From Ilyobacter_A sp963675185 (GTDB lineage Bacteria; Fusobacteriota; Fusobacteriia; Fusobacteriales; Fusobacteriaceae), in NCBI GenBank assembly GCA_963675185.2, contig CAXXOH010000003.1, forward strand, positions 496,001 to 560,000: a stretch of DNA of 64,000 bases. The letters are read 5' to 3'. The notes beneath the pieces are model-generated. The model did not search any database, was not told the DNA's origin, and saw nothing but the letters and a program-made list of their open reading frames with translations. Position 1 is the first letter of the stretch; each line of letters opens with the position of its first letter. Position numbers and translations under genes: made by a program. Positions 54,409 through 62,027 of the stretch are shown piece by piece.

Positions 54409-54437
54409 ATTATATCACAATAACCAATAAAAATCAA
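54409..54437 (-). promoter_or_regulatory. Promoter of the rimP-nusA-infB operon
   Basis: TTGATT (54437 to 54432), 17 bases, TATAAT (54414 to 54409). Transcription should start near 54402, leaving a leader of about 70 bases with the terminator hairpin. Confidence 0.7.
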
Positions 54438-54454
54438 ATAAATATGGTTACAAT

Positions 54455-54565
54455 TTATTTTCGGATCTTAGCTTTATTAGTATCTTTTACTACCCTGACG
54501 CTCTTTTCTCCGATGCCGTCCAGCTTCCGGTTCCCGTTGCAAAATAACAGATCAGAACGAATCAT
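54455..54565 (-). CDS. Possible 36-aa peptide with helix-hairpin-helix-like motif
   Basis: Open frame just upstream of the rimP promoter. ATG with GGGGA seven bases before it; the sequence ends in RKLDGIGEKSVRVVKDTNKAKIRK. The LDGIGEKSV stretch looks like a helix-hairpin-helix DNA-binding loop as in ComEA. Base composition is locally richer in G and C than the flanks. It may be a remnant of a larger gene or chance. Confidence 0.3.
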   Translation of the reverse strand: MIRSDLLFCNGNRKLDGIGEKSVRVVKDTNKAKIRK

Positions 54566-54632
54566 AATTTATCCCCATTGAAATAAAAGGAATTTTATTT
54601 TTTATCGGTATCTGATTACAGAGGTGATCTTT

Positions 54633-55913
54633 ATGAAGTTAAACGAATTTTTCCATAAAAACATTTACAAGAGAGCATTCTTTCAGAGTAAATCCAAGTA
54701 CTTTGACCAAAAGCAGAAGCTGGCTCACCTCCTGAAGCTCTTCCTGCTAGCTGCGGAAAACTACACCAAAACCCGTTCTAATCTTTGGGCGGCAGCTTTA
54801 AGCTTCTACTCTCTGCTCTCTATAGTCCCTATTATAGCAATAGCCTTTGGGATAGCCAAAAACTTCGGTGTGGAGGAGCTGGTGAAGCAGCAGATATTGA
54901 AAAATTTCCCCTTGCAGGAGCAGATCCTACAGAGGATCTTTATTCTAGCGCAACGGGTTCTCGATGACACCAAGGGCGGAGTTATAGCCGGTACAGGGTT
55001 GCTGTTCTTAATCTGGTCAGTCATAAAGATATTCTCTTTAGTGGAAAAGTCCTTCAACGAGATATGGAAAGTAAATAAAGCTAGGACTATTATAAGAAAG
55101 TTGACCGACTACCTCTCTATAGTTATATTGCTGCCGATTATAGTCGTAGCCACAAACGTTATCTCAACTTATTTCGAGATACACACAATGAATTTAAACG
55201 GCATAGCCTTGTCTTCACTTAAATTTCTGCCGTATCTGTTATTTTGTCTTTTCCTCACCCTCATATATATGATAATACCAAACACGAGGGTAAAACCAGC
55301 TTCGGCCTTTATAGGCGGGCTCGTTGCCGGCATACTACTGCAGATACTGCAGACGGTGTATATAAAGCTGCAACTGGGAATACTGAACTACAACAAGATC
55401 TACGGGAGTTTTTCCATCTTGCCGATATTCTTTATATGGCAGAGGTTTACCTGGCTTTTTGTACTTTTAGGGGCGCACGTGTCATTTGTAACCCAAAACT
55501 CCTACAAGTACACCTCGTTGGTAAAGCTAGAGAATTTAAACTACTCCTCCAAACGCTCCCTGATATTCTTGATGACATACATCTTTGTTAAAAACTACGA
55601 GGAGGACAAGCCCATATTGACAACCGAATTAATCGCCGAAAACTTAGGACTCTCCATAAGCCTGGTGCAGGAGATCTTAAATTTGCTAGTAGAGCTTCAA
55701 GTTGTTATAGAGGTCTCCACCTCGGAGGAAATAAGGGCTTACCAGATAAACAAAAACATAAACCAGCTCACACTGTCCAAGTTGAACTATATTTTGGAAA
55801 AACACGGTTTGACCGAACTGCCGGTTTTAGACGAAAACCTGAAAAGGGTAGAATGTGAGCTAGACAGGTTTATAAAAGAAAATCAACTAGACGTTTTGTT
55901 AAAAGAAATTTGA
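54633..55913 (+). CDS. YihY/UPF0761 family membrane protein
   Basis: About 426 residues with six membrane helices in the first 310 (WAAALSFYSLLSIVPIIAIAFGIAKNFG, GVIAGTGLLFLIWSVIKIFSLVEKSFNEIWKV, FLPYLLFCLFLTLIYMIIPNTRVKPASAFIGGLVAGILLQ). A winged-helix-like cytoplasmic tail follows (LTTELIAENLGLSISLVQEILNLL). Such proteins were once called ribonuclease BN, which is not supported. Function unknown. ATG 54633 follows GAGGTGATCTTT. The next gene begins 45 bases downstream. Confidence 0.88.
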   Translation: MKLNEFFHKNIYKRAFFQSKSKYFDQKQKLAHLLKLFLLAAENYTKTRSNLWAAALSFYSLLSIVPIIAIAFGIAKNFGVEELVKQQILKNFPLQEQILQRIFILAQRVLDDTKGGVIAGTGLLFLIWSVIKIFSLVEKSFNEIWKVNKARTIIRKLTDYLSIVILLPIIVVATNVISTYFEIHTMNLNGIALSSLKFLPYLLFCLFLTLIYMIIPNTRVKPASAFIGGLVAGILLQILQTVYIKLQLGILNYNKIYGSFSILPIFFIWQRFTWLFVLLGAHVSFVTQNSYKYTSLVKLENLNYSSKRSLIFLMTYIFVKNYEEDKPILTTELIAENLGLSISLVQEILNLLVELQVVIEVSTSEEIRAYQINKNINQLTLSKLNYILEKHGLTELPVLDENLKRVECELDRFIKENQLDVLLKEI

Positions 55914-55958
55914 TTCATAGTCTTGCCTTTAAAACTATTAAAACAAGGAGGAATTTTC

Positions 55959-57683
55959 GTGAAAAAAGAATTCTCACTAAGTCGTGGTTCCGCCATGATA
56001 AACTTCACCATGAAGTACTGCAACACAGCCGAATCGCTTTTAGACAGCCTGGGGTTTAAAAAGGTGCTCACAGCCTACATAAACAGAATAGAGCATCGGG
56101 ATGCCCCTGTCTACAGGTATTTTATCGAGAGGGCGGAAAACGACAAGGAGATATTAATAGAGAAGCTGATAAAGGTTTTCAAATTGCTGGTTGTCCTAGA
56201 TGTGGAGGATATAAAAACATATGCATATTTTTTTGATGAGAAGAACTTTTTTATAGAGCTGATAGAGGGGGTGTACAGCTACTGGAGGAAACTGGAAAGG
56301 TATGCGGTAGTTCGAAATGCCCGGAAGGGGGAGGGGCTGCAGAATGTCAGTTTCGTAGAAGCTAGCAACAGCTTTAGCAATCTGGTTATAAGTACATACA
56401 GAAAAATAGAAGAAACCGTAATGGGCTACAAACACAGGGTTTATAGACAGCTAAATGCCGGTGCAAATGCCGGCGTTATACTGAATGATATAAAGTGGGA
56501 CTGCCCGGAAGAGTACTCATTCTTGAAAAAGGTTCCCTTTATAGAGTCAATAATATTAAACCCACCCTTCATCGCTTACCCAAAGAGAAATACTAGAAAA
56601 GGAGTCTTTCAGGAGGCCAGTAAAAATCCACTTTATGACTGTCTTATAAACGAAGAGAATTGGTTTTGCTACCCTGCTAAGGTGGGAGAATTTTTGGCCT
56701 ATGTATACTTCCACAAGGACTTTATGTCACAGGGTGTTTCCCTGTGTAACCTTTTCGAACTAGCAAAGGAAGAGGAGTATTCCAGCAAAAAACCTGATAT
56801 CATATACGTTTTCGGTGCAAGGGACTACGGGGCTGAGATGAAAACTGTATTCCACATGGATAGGGATAATGATGTTATAGTTGGATATGCAAATTACTGC
56901 GAGGACATCGATTATTTCGGCTATATGAAAAAAATGATTTTGACTCTTCACAATGTGAGAATGATAGAGAATGGCAATCTGCCTATGCACGGGGCTATGG
57001 TCAATATCACAATGAAAAGTGGCGAGGTTGTGAACATCCTCATAGTCGGCGATAGTGGAGCCGGTAAGTCTGAGAGTCTAGAAGCGTTTCGGATTTTAAG
57101 CGAAGAGTATATAAAGGATATGAAAATAATCTTTGATGATATGGGAGTTCTCAAGCTAAACGGTCTCAACAAGCCTTTGGGTTATGGAACGGAAATCGGA
57201 GCCTTTGTCCGCCTAGACGACTTAGATGTGGGCTACGCTTATAAAGAGATCGACAGAAGCATATTTATGAACCCCGACAAAGTGAATGCAAGGGTCATAA
57301 TACCCGTGGCCACCTATGCCGAGATAACCAAAGGTTATCCCGTTGACCTCTTACTATACGCAAACAACTACGAGAACGACGAAAACAAGCTGAGCTTTTT
57401 CGAAACCCCTTCAGATGCCGTAAGCGTCTTCAAATCAGGCGCCAGAATGGCAAAGGGTACCACAAACGAAAAGGGCTTGGTTGAGTCTTACTTTGCAAAT
57501 CCATTCGGACCACTTCAAAGGATGGCCCAGACAGATATGCTCATCGAAAGTTTTTTCGATAGTTTTTTCAAAACCGGAGTAAAGGTCGGACAGATAAAAA
57601 CTTCTTTAGGAATAAAAGGGCAGGAAAAAGAAGGTCCTAAAAAAGCTGCACACGAACTGTTTGAATACATAAAAAGTATTTGA
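55959..57683 (+). CDS. HprK/PEPCK-like P-loop protein of unknown role
   Basis: GTG at 55959 after AAGGAGGAATTTTC gives 574 residues. Residues about 340-395 read like HPr kinase: MHGAMVNIT, then a P-loop GDSGAGKSESLEAFR (364-378), then a DD pair in KIIFDDMGVLKL. HprK and ATP-dependent PEP carboxykinase share this fold. The N-terminal 330 residues match nothing I can name with certainty. The protein is much longer than HprK (about 310) and lacks a clear PEPCK signature. Substrate unknown; a phosphotransfer or nucleotide-dependent role is likely. It is the last gene before a 60-nt palindrome, downstream of the YihY-like gene. Confidence 0.7.
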   Translation: MKKEFSLSRGSAMINFTMKYCNTAESLLDSLGFKKVLTAYINRIEHRDAPVYRYFIERAENDKEILIEKLIKVFKLLVVLDVEDIKTYAYFFDEKNFFIELIEGVYSYWRKLERYAVVRNARKGEGLQNVSFVEASNSFSNLVISTYRKIEETVMGYKHRVYRQLNAGANAGVILNDIKWDCPEEYSFLKKVPFIESIILNPPFIAYPKRNTRKGVFQEASKNPLYDCLINEENWFCYPAKVGEFLAYVYFHKDFMSQGVSLCNLFELAKEEEYSSKKPDIIYVFGARDYGAEMKTVFHMDRDNDVIVGYANYCEDIDYFGYMKKMILTLHNVRMIENGNLPMHGAMVNITMKSGEVVNILIVGDSGAGKSESLEAFRILSEEYIKDMKIIFDDMGVLKLNGLNKPLGYGTEIGAFVRLDDLDVGYAYKEIDRSIFMNPDKVNARVIIPVATYAEITKGYPVDLLLYANNYENDENKLSFFETPSDAVSVFKSGARMAKGTTNEKGLVESYFANPFGPLQRMAQTDMLIESFFDSFFKTGVKVGQIKTSLGIKGQEKEGPKKAAHELFEYIKSI

Positions 57684-57702
57684 TTCTTAATAGTCTAAAA
57701 AA

Positions 57703-57762
57703 ATATAATTTAATTCAAAAACGAACCCGAATATTCGGGTTCGTTTTTGAATTAAATTATAT
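57703..57762. terminator. 60-nt perfect palindrome
   Basis: Two exact 30-base arms around the centre AATATT, with CGAACCCG/CGGGTTCG in the stem and T-runs within. A strong bidirectional terminator for the HprK-like gene (+) and the small genes to the right (-). Confidence 0.85.
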
Positions 57763-57926
57763 ACTTAAAAATTTTCTATATGTATCTAAGTCTGGCTTAT
57801 ATTGCTACATTTATACAAATTAACACCCAACATATGTAATATCAAACTAAAAATCAATCTATCGCCATTATAATTCACCGTAGCCTAATATGATATCAAG
57901 CGGCTATGCTAGATAGCATTCGTTGG

Positions 57927-58076
57927 CTAAAGTATCTTTCTTCCATTTATTATCCTTATCAAAATTACAACTATCGCAATTATTAGAAGAACATGTATAA
58001 AACCGCCCATAGTATACGAACTAACTATGCCTAAAAGCCATAAAATTATTAGGATTATAGCAATCGTCTCCAGCAT
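57927..58076 (-). CDS. Lmo0937-family small membrane protein (49 aa)
   Basis: ATG after AAAGGAGG. The sequence is almost all membrane helix in two segments (LETIAIILIILWLLGIVSS and HVLLIIAIVVILIRII) with a short tail. It matches the Lmo0937/DUF5670 pattern of hydrophobic micro-proteins seen in many stress loci. The next gene upstream is a small lipoprotein on the same strand. Confidence 0.75.
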   Translation of the reverse strand: MLETIAIILIILWLLGIVSSYTMGGFIHVLLIIAIVVILIRIINGRKIL

Positions 58077-58149
58077 GCTGTCAACCTCCTTTAAAATTTA
58101 ACATTACTCCATTATGTTTCTTTTTACTCTTTTTTGACCATATTTCCCT

Positions 58150-58389
58150 TTATTTTAAAAGTGAGTCCCTGTTTATCTGGTCTATCCTGATATCATACTC
58201 CTCTTTTGTGATTTTACCATCATTATAATCCTGTTCCACCCTGTCCTTTTCTTTGTTTATATGATATTCATATCCCCCTGCACCTGCAGCGGCTCCACCT
58301 GCAGCACCTAACCCCAGGGAAGTCCACCTTTCTGTACACCCCGTCAGTGATAAAGCTAAAAATGACATTACAATAATAGTTTTTTTCAT
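58150..58389 (-). CDS. Small lipoprotein with glycine-rich and SHOCT-like parts
   Basis: 79 residues: signal peptide with lipobox LSLTGC (Cys 18), a Gly/Ala-rich stretch (LGLGAAGGAAAGAGGYEY) that may insert in the membrane, and a helical tail (VEQDYNDGKITKEEYDIRIDQI) like a SHOCT motif. AGGAGG ribosome site. Likely an envelope stress protein; function unknown. It pairs with the Lmo0937-like gene downstream. Confidence 0.75.
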   Translation of the reverse strand: MKKTIIVMSFLALSLTGCTERWTSLGLGAAGGAAAGAGGYEYHINKEKDRVEQDYNDGKITKEEYDIRIDQINRDSLLK

Positions 58390-58952
58390 TTCCTCTACCT
58401 CCTCGATTTTCTTCTACACATTTCTTTGGCCATCTCTTTCCTGTCGACTTTAACGCTTTAAACTAACAGAACAGCTTCTGTTGTACAATTATTCAAAAAA
58501 AATAAAAAAATCCTTCAATCATAAAAAAATTAAGACATTTATTTTTATGAATCAGCCCTGTAAAATATCAGAAAATAGTTTAAAAGTTAATATTATCGTT
58601 AAATACCTGGTATTGTATTCCTTATGGAATTATCAAGATTTTTCTCTCTTCATTTATAAATAATTTAAGCTTTATATTTTATCAAATACTTTTGCAAAAG
58701 CCTAAAGTTCGTATATATCCATTCCTTTAAAAAAATTTACATCAGGTACCTATACTCTATAACAGATGATAATTTCAAATTCTCTTTTTTGAGAGACGGA
58801 GAACGGTAGATTGCACAGTGAAATTTTTTGCATATATTTTTAAAGGAGTATGGTGTCTAATTTTGTAATTCTAAATATGGATTTGACATATAGGAGAAAT
58901 TTAGATGGGCTTTTAGATCCATATCCTATTTCTCTCACAAGGGGGTGTTTGT
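58390..58952. other. Long intergenic region before the DUF2254 gene
   Basis: Very AT-rich. It carries one copy of a 21-bp direct repeat (58685-58705) and, at 58850-58960, a 36-codon open frame that overlaps the TTG start of the DUF2254 gene. It also has ATATGGA/TCCATAT and GAGAAAT/ATTTCTC inverted repeats that could fold the leader. A 60-codon frame at 58481 has no ribosome site and looks like chance. Confidence 0.4.
58685..58705 (+). repeat. 21-bp direct repeat, copy 1
   Basis: AATACTTTTGCAAAAGCCTAA; 20 of 21 bases match copy 2 at 60354. The two copies flank the DUF2254 gene. Confidence 0.7.
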
Positions 58953-60242
58953 TTGATTAGGAAAATATTTAGTATCATTAAGAAAAGTATATGGCTGTAT
59001 CCGTTTATCTACGGTGTCCTATCTCTATTAGGTGCATTTTTCATTATTTTAATTGACTCAAGGTATCTTTTGGATCTTCAATCACACATGCCAAGTATAT
59101 TTTTTACGAGTATTGATTTAGCTAAGATGATTTTAGGTATTGTTGCAGCCTCTTTTATTACAATTACTACCTTTACTTTTTCTACTACAATGGTCGTTCT
59201 GACGATGTATATGTCTCAATTTTCACCTAGAATAGTTGAAAATTTCTTGACGAATAAGAATACAATGCAAGCATTTGGTATATTTATTGGAGGATTCATT
59301 TATTCAATAGTTTCATTATTGTTTATGAGAGATATAATTTCAGAATACTTGGTTATATCCGCAAGTATAGGTGTTATTTACATGATAGTTGGGTTAGTGT
59401 TTTTTTTAATTTTTATTAATGGTGTAGCAACACTTATACAAGTAAACAATGTCATCGAAAAACTTTTTGAGGACTCATTAAAAAAAATAGAAAAATATAA
59501 GAAATTAATAAAAACAGGAACGATCACTAATAAAATAAAGATTGAAAAGGACAGACAATTAGAAACAGTTTTTTGTCGAAAAAATGGATATATCCAGTAC
59601 ATTCACCATGAGAATATACTGGAGCTTGCTAAAGAAATACAAGCGGTCATTGTCTTTGAAAAAGTAGTGGGTCAGTTTGTAGCAGATGATACAAAACTGA
59701 TCTCCTTGTACTTAAAAAAAGATACAGAAATAAATGAAACCATAGTAGAAAAACTATTGAGTTGCATTATCATAGGAGAGAGAAAAACTGAAGAACAAGA
59801 TTTTAGCTTTATGATCCAAAAGATAGTAGAAGTGGCATTAAGAGCCGTATCACCAGGAATCAATGATCCACATACAGCGATTCATTGTATAAGAATAATC
59901 GGTATTTTACTTAGGCAACTTTCTGATTTAGAGAATGGATATATTGTTAAGAAAGATGACGAAGATGAAAGTATCATGACTATATTTGAAGCTTTTGATT
60001 TTGAGAAAACATTATATTTTACATTTAGTCAATTAATACATTACGCAAAAGACGATGTATTGGTAATTATTTCTATATTTAAAGCTTTAAGATTTGCTAT
60101 GGAAAAAGCTTCAAACGAAAACAAACTTATCATTATATCATTTAGTGACTATGTTTGGAGAAAAATAGCACCAGAATTAAGTGAAGGTTTGGATTATAAA
60201 ATTTTAAAGCACGAGAAAGATGAGATATATCTTTTGAAATAA
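58953..60242 (+). CDS. DUF2254 family membrane protein
   Basis: 429 residues with four N-terminal membrane helices (about 15-160) and a cytoplasmic domain. The signature LAKMILGIVAASFITITTFTFSTTMVVLTMYMSQFSPRIVENFL and the later EVALRAVSPGINDPHTAIHCI are as in DUF2254. Function is unknown, possibly a channel. TTG start after AAGGGGGTG. It is a single-gene unit and more AT-rich than the neighbouring core genes, flanked by direct repeats. Confidence 0.88.
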   Translation: MIRKIFSIIKKSIWLYPFIYGVLSLLGAFFIILIDSRYLLDLQSHMPSIFFTSIDLAKMILGIVAASFITITTFTFSTTMVVLTMYMSQFSPRIVENFLTNKNTMQAFGIFIGGFIYSIVSLLFMRDIISEYLVISASIGVIYMIVGLVFFLIFINGVATLIQVNNVIEKLFEDSLKKIEKYKKLIKTGTITNKIKIEKDRQLETVFCRKNGYIQYIHHENILELAKEIQAVIVFEKVVGQFVADDTKLISLYLKKDTEINETIVEKLLSCIIIGERKTEEQDFSFMIQKIVEVALRAVSPGINDPHTAIHCIRIIGILLRQLSDLENGYIVKKDDEDESIMTIFEAFDFEKTLYFTFSQLIHYAKDDVLVIISIFKALRFAMEKASNENKLIIISFSDYVWRKIAPELSEGLDYKILKHEKDEIYLLK

Positions 60243-60353
60243 GCATCGGCATTTTATCACTATAGTTTAGGATAGTGGTGTGTCACCAGTTTTGAATAGA
60301 TAAATTGTTGCTATTTACAATAAAAAAAGCTATTGCAGTCTTGAAAATTATAC

Positions 60354-60374
60354 AATACTTTTGCAACAGCCTAA
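60354..60374 (+). repeat. 21-bp direct repeat, copy 2
   Basis: AATACTTTTGCAACAGCCTAA, 111 bases after the DUF2254 gene. On the minus strand GCTGTTGCA here can pair with TGCAATAGC (about 60329-60337) and a T-run follows, so this copy is also part of a hairpin. Confidence 0.7.
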
Positions 60375-60395
60375 TACACTTTTTAAGTATTAAGT

Positions 60396-60490
60396 TTAAT
60401 TGATTTCTTTATTTAGTTCTGATAATGCTCCTTTTACTGAATGGGCTTCTAGTTGTAATTTCTCAGATAATTTAAAAGTGCTGATTATAA
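60396..60490 (-). other. Possible gene remnant
   Basis: A short open stretch without start (FKLSEKLQLEAHSVKGALSELNKEIN) ends at TAA 60396. It looks like a coding fragment with an amphipathic helix, caught between the direct repeat and the tRNA terminator. No family can be assigned. Confidence 0.25.
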
Positions 60491-60500
60491 AATAAAGTAA

Positions 60501-60525
60501 AAAAGACCTGATAAACAGGTCTTTT
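60501..60525 (-). terminator. Terminator after the tRNA genes
   Basis: Stem AAAAGACCTG/CAGGTCTTTT with a 5-base loop; on the minus strand it is followed by TTACTTTATTTT. Confidence 0.85.
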
Positions 60526-60536
60526 GATCATTTTAA

Positions 60537-60613
60537 TGGCGTGCCTGACGAGATTCGAACTCATGACCTACGCCTTAGGAGGGCGTCGCTCTATCCTGCT
60601 GAGCTACAGGCAC
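60537..60613 (-). tRNA. tRNA-Arg (anticodon CCT), CCA encoded
   Basis: 77 bases. Acceptor arms GTGCCTG/CAGGCAC, D-arm GCTCAGCAGGATAGAGC, anticodon stem ACGCC/GGCGT with loop CTCCTAA, T-arm with GTTCGAATC, discriminator G and encoded CCA. Reads AGG codons. Confidence 0.95.
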
Positions 60614-60620
60614 TTTTAGG

Positions 60621-60696
60621 TGGAGCGGGAAACGGGATTCGAACCCGCGACCCCAACCTTGGCAAGGTTGTGCTCTACCAACTGAGCCATTCCCGC
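60621..60696 (-). tRNA. tRNA-Gly (anticodon GCC), CCA encoded
   Basis: 76 bases. Acceptor arms GCGGGAA/TTCCCGC, D-arm GCTCAGTTGGTAGAGC, anticodon loop TTGCCAA, T-arm with GGTTCGAATCC, discriminator T and encoded CCA. Reads GGC/GGT codons. Seven bases separate it from tRNA-Arg, so they are one transcript. Confidence 0.95.
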
Positions 60697-60711
60697 AAAA
60701 CAACAATATAA

Positions 60712-60740
60712 GTTTTACAATATTTTCCTGAAAAAGTCAA
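60712..60740 (-). promoter_or_regulatory. Promoter of the tRNA pair
   Basis: TTGACT (60740 to 60735), 17 bases, TAAAAC (60717 to 60712), placing the start a few bases before tRNA-Gly. Confidence 0.55.
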
Positions 60741-60766
60741 TATTTTTTTTATAATAACTTAAAAAA

Positions 60767-61960
60767 TCACGTAGCCTTAAAATTATAAACCGGCTTTATC
60801 GTATCAACTATCTCGATGCTTTCCTTTACTCTTTCCAATATCTCCTCATAAGGTTTATAAGCAAAAGGGCTTTCGTCTATTGTCTTCATCCCAACAGAAG
60901 TAGTATAAATACCCTCCATGCTTTTTTTAAAATCTTCTATGTCGATACTGCCCTTGGCCTTTTTTCTAGACATAAGCCGGCCAGCTCCGTGAGGTGCAGA
61001 AAAATTCCACTCAGGATTCCCTTTCCCTATCGCCAATATGCCGCCATCCCTCATGTTGAACGGTATTAAAAGTCTCTCCCCTTTTCTTGCAGAAACAGCT
61101 CCCTTCCTTATTATACGGTCCTCAAAATTTATGTAGTTGTGCACAGTTTCAAACCAGTCAGCCATAGGTACCCCTAAAAATTTACATATTTTTTCAGTCA
61201 TAAGCTTTCTGTTTAAAGAAGCGTATTCCTGAGCTATCCGCATATCATGCAGGTACTCTTCCAAATCCTCCCCCTCCACAAAAGCCAGGCTTTTTTCCAC
61301 CTCGTACTCGCCCAGTTTGTACTTATACTCCCCGAACAGCCTCTCCCTATCTTTTTTATCCTTGATCTTATCAATTTCCCAGTGCAGTTCTTTTACTATT
61401 TTTTCACAGTATCTTACTGCCTTTCTTTGGTGGTATTGCGCTATCTGCAACCCAAAATTTCTGCTACCTGAGTGTATCATAAGCCATTTCACCTCAGTTC
61501 CGTCTTCCCCCACCTCTATAAAATGGTTTCCGCTTCCAAGCGACCCCAGGCTAAGCAGGTTTCTTTCGTAGTTTGTCCCGGTTTTTTCAGATAGCTTTTT
61601 TATCTCGATTTTTAATTTCTCAGGTATTTCCAAAGGTTTTTTGTTGATTTTAAATCCAGAAGGTATATTATGCCTTATAAAATAATCCAGCTCATCAAAA
61701 TCTATTTTTATTTTTCCTAATCTAACAGATATAACCCCGCACCCTATGTCCACCCCTATGAGATTTGGTACAACCCTCTCTTTCAATTCGGCAGTAAAGC
61801 CTATTACGCAGCCGACGCCCGCATGCACATCTGGCATTATCCTTATTTTTATATCCTTAAATGCTTTTTGGTCACACAGTTTTTTTACCTGGTTTAAGGC
61901 TGTTTCTTCTACATCTTCGGTGAAAATAACAGCTTCAGTATATGCTCCCTTCACTTTCAT
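60767..61960 (-). CDS. rtcB: RtcB-family RNA ligase
   Basis: 397 residues. RtcB joins 2',3'-cyclic phosphate or 3'-phosphate ends to 5'-OH RNA using GTP and manganese. Metal and guanylate motifs are visible: MPDVHAGVGCVIG, GVDIGCGV, GSGNHFIEV, MIHSGSRNFG, SAPHGAGR with the histidine that carries GMP. It is a shorter bacterial form than E. coli RtcB. No archease or RtcR regulator is next to it. The tRNA-Gly and tRNA-Arg genes follow on the same strand, so repair of damaged tRNA is a possible role. Confidence 0.92.
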   Translation of the reverse strand: MKVKGAYTEAVIFTEDVEETALNQVKKLCDQKAFKDIKIRIMPDVHAGVGCVIGFTAELKERVVPNLIGVDIGCGVISVRLGKIKIDFDELDYFIRHNIPSGFKINKKPLEIPEKLKIEIKKLSEKTGTNYERNLLSLGSLGSGNHFIEVGEDGTEVKWLMIHSGSRNFGLQIAQYHQRKAVRYCEKIVKELHWEIDKIKDKKDRERLFGEYKYKLGEYEVEKSLAFVEGEDLEEYLHDMRIAQEYASLNRKLMTEKICKFLGVPMADWFETVHNYINFEDRIIRKGAVSARKGERLLIPFNMRDGGILAIGKGNPEWNFSAPHGAGRLMSRKKAKGSIDIEDFKKSMEGIYTTSVGMKTIDESPFAYKPYEEILERVKESIEIVDTIKPVYNFKAT

Positions 61961-62027
61961 GCTACCACCCCTTAAAAAACCAAATACTACCTACAATTAT
62001 ATTTTACATTATTTTTAAAGGCCTAGA

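Noticed and set aside
58481..58663. 60-codon frame on the plus strand
   Set aside because: AT-rich chance frame with no ribosome site and no coding-like pattern.
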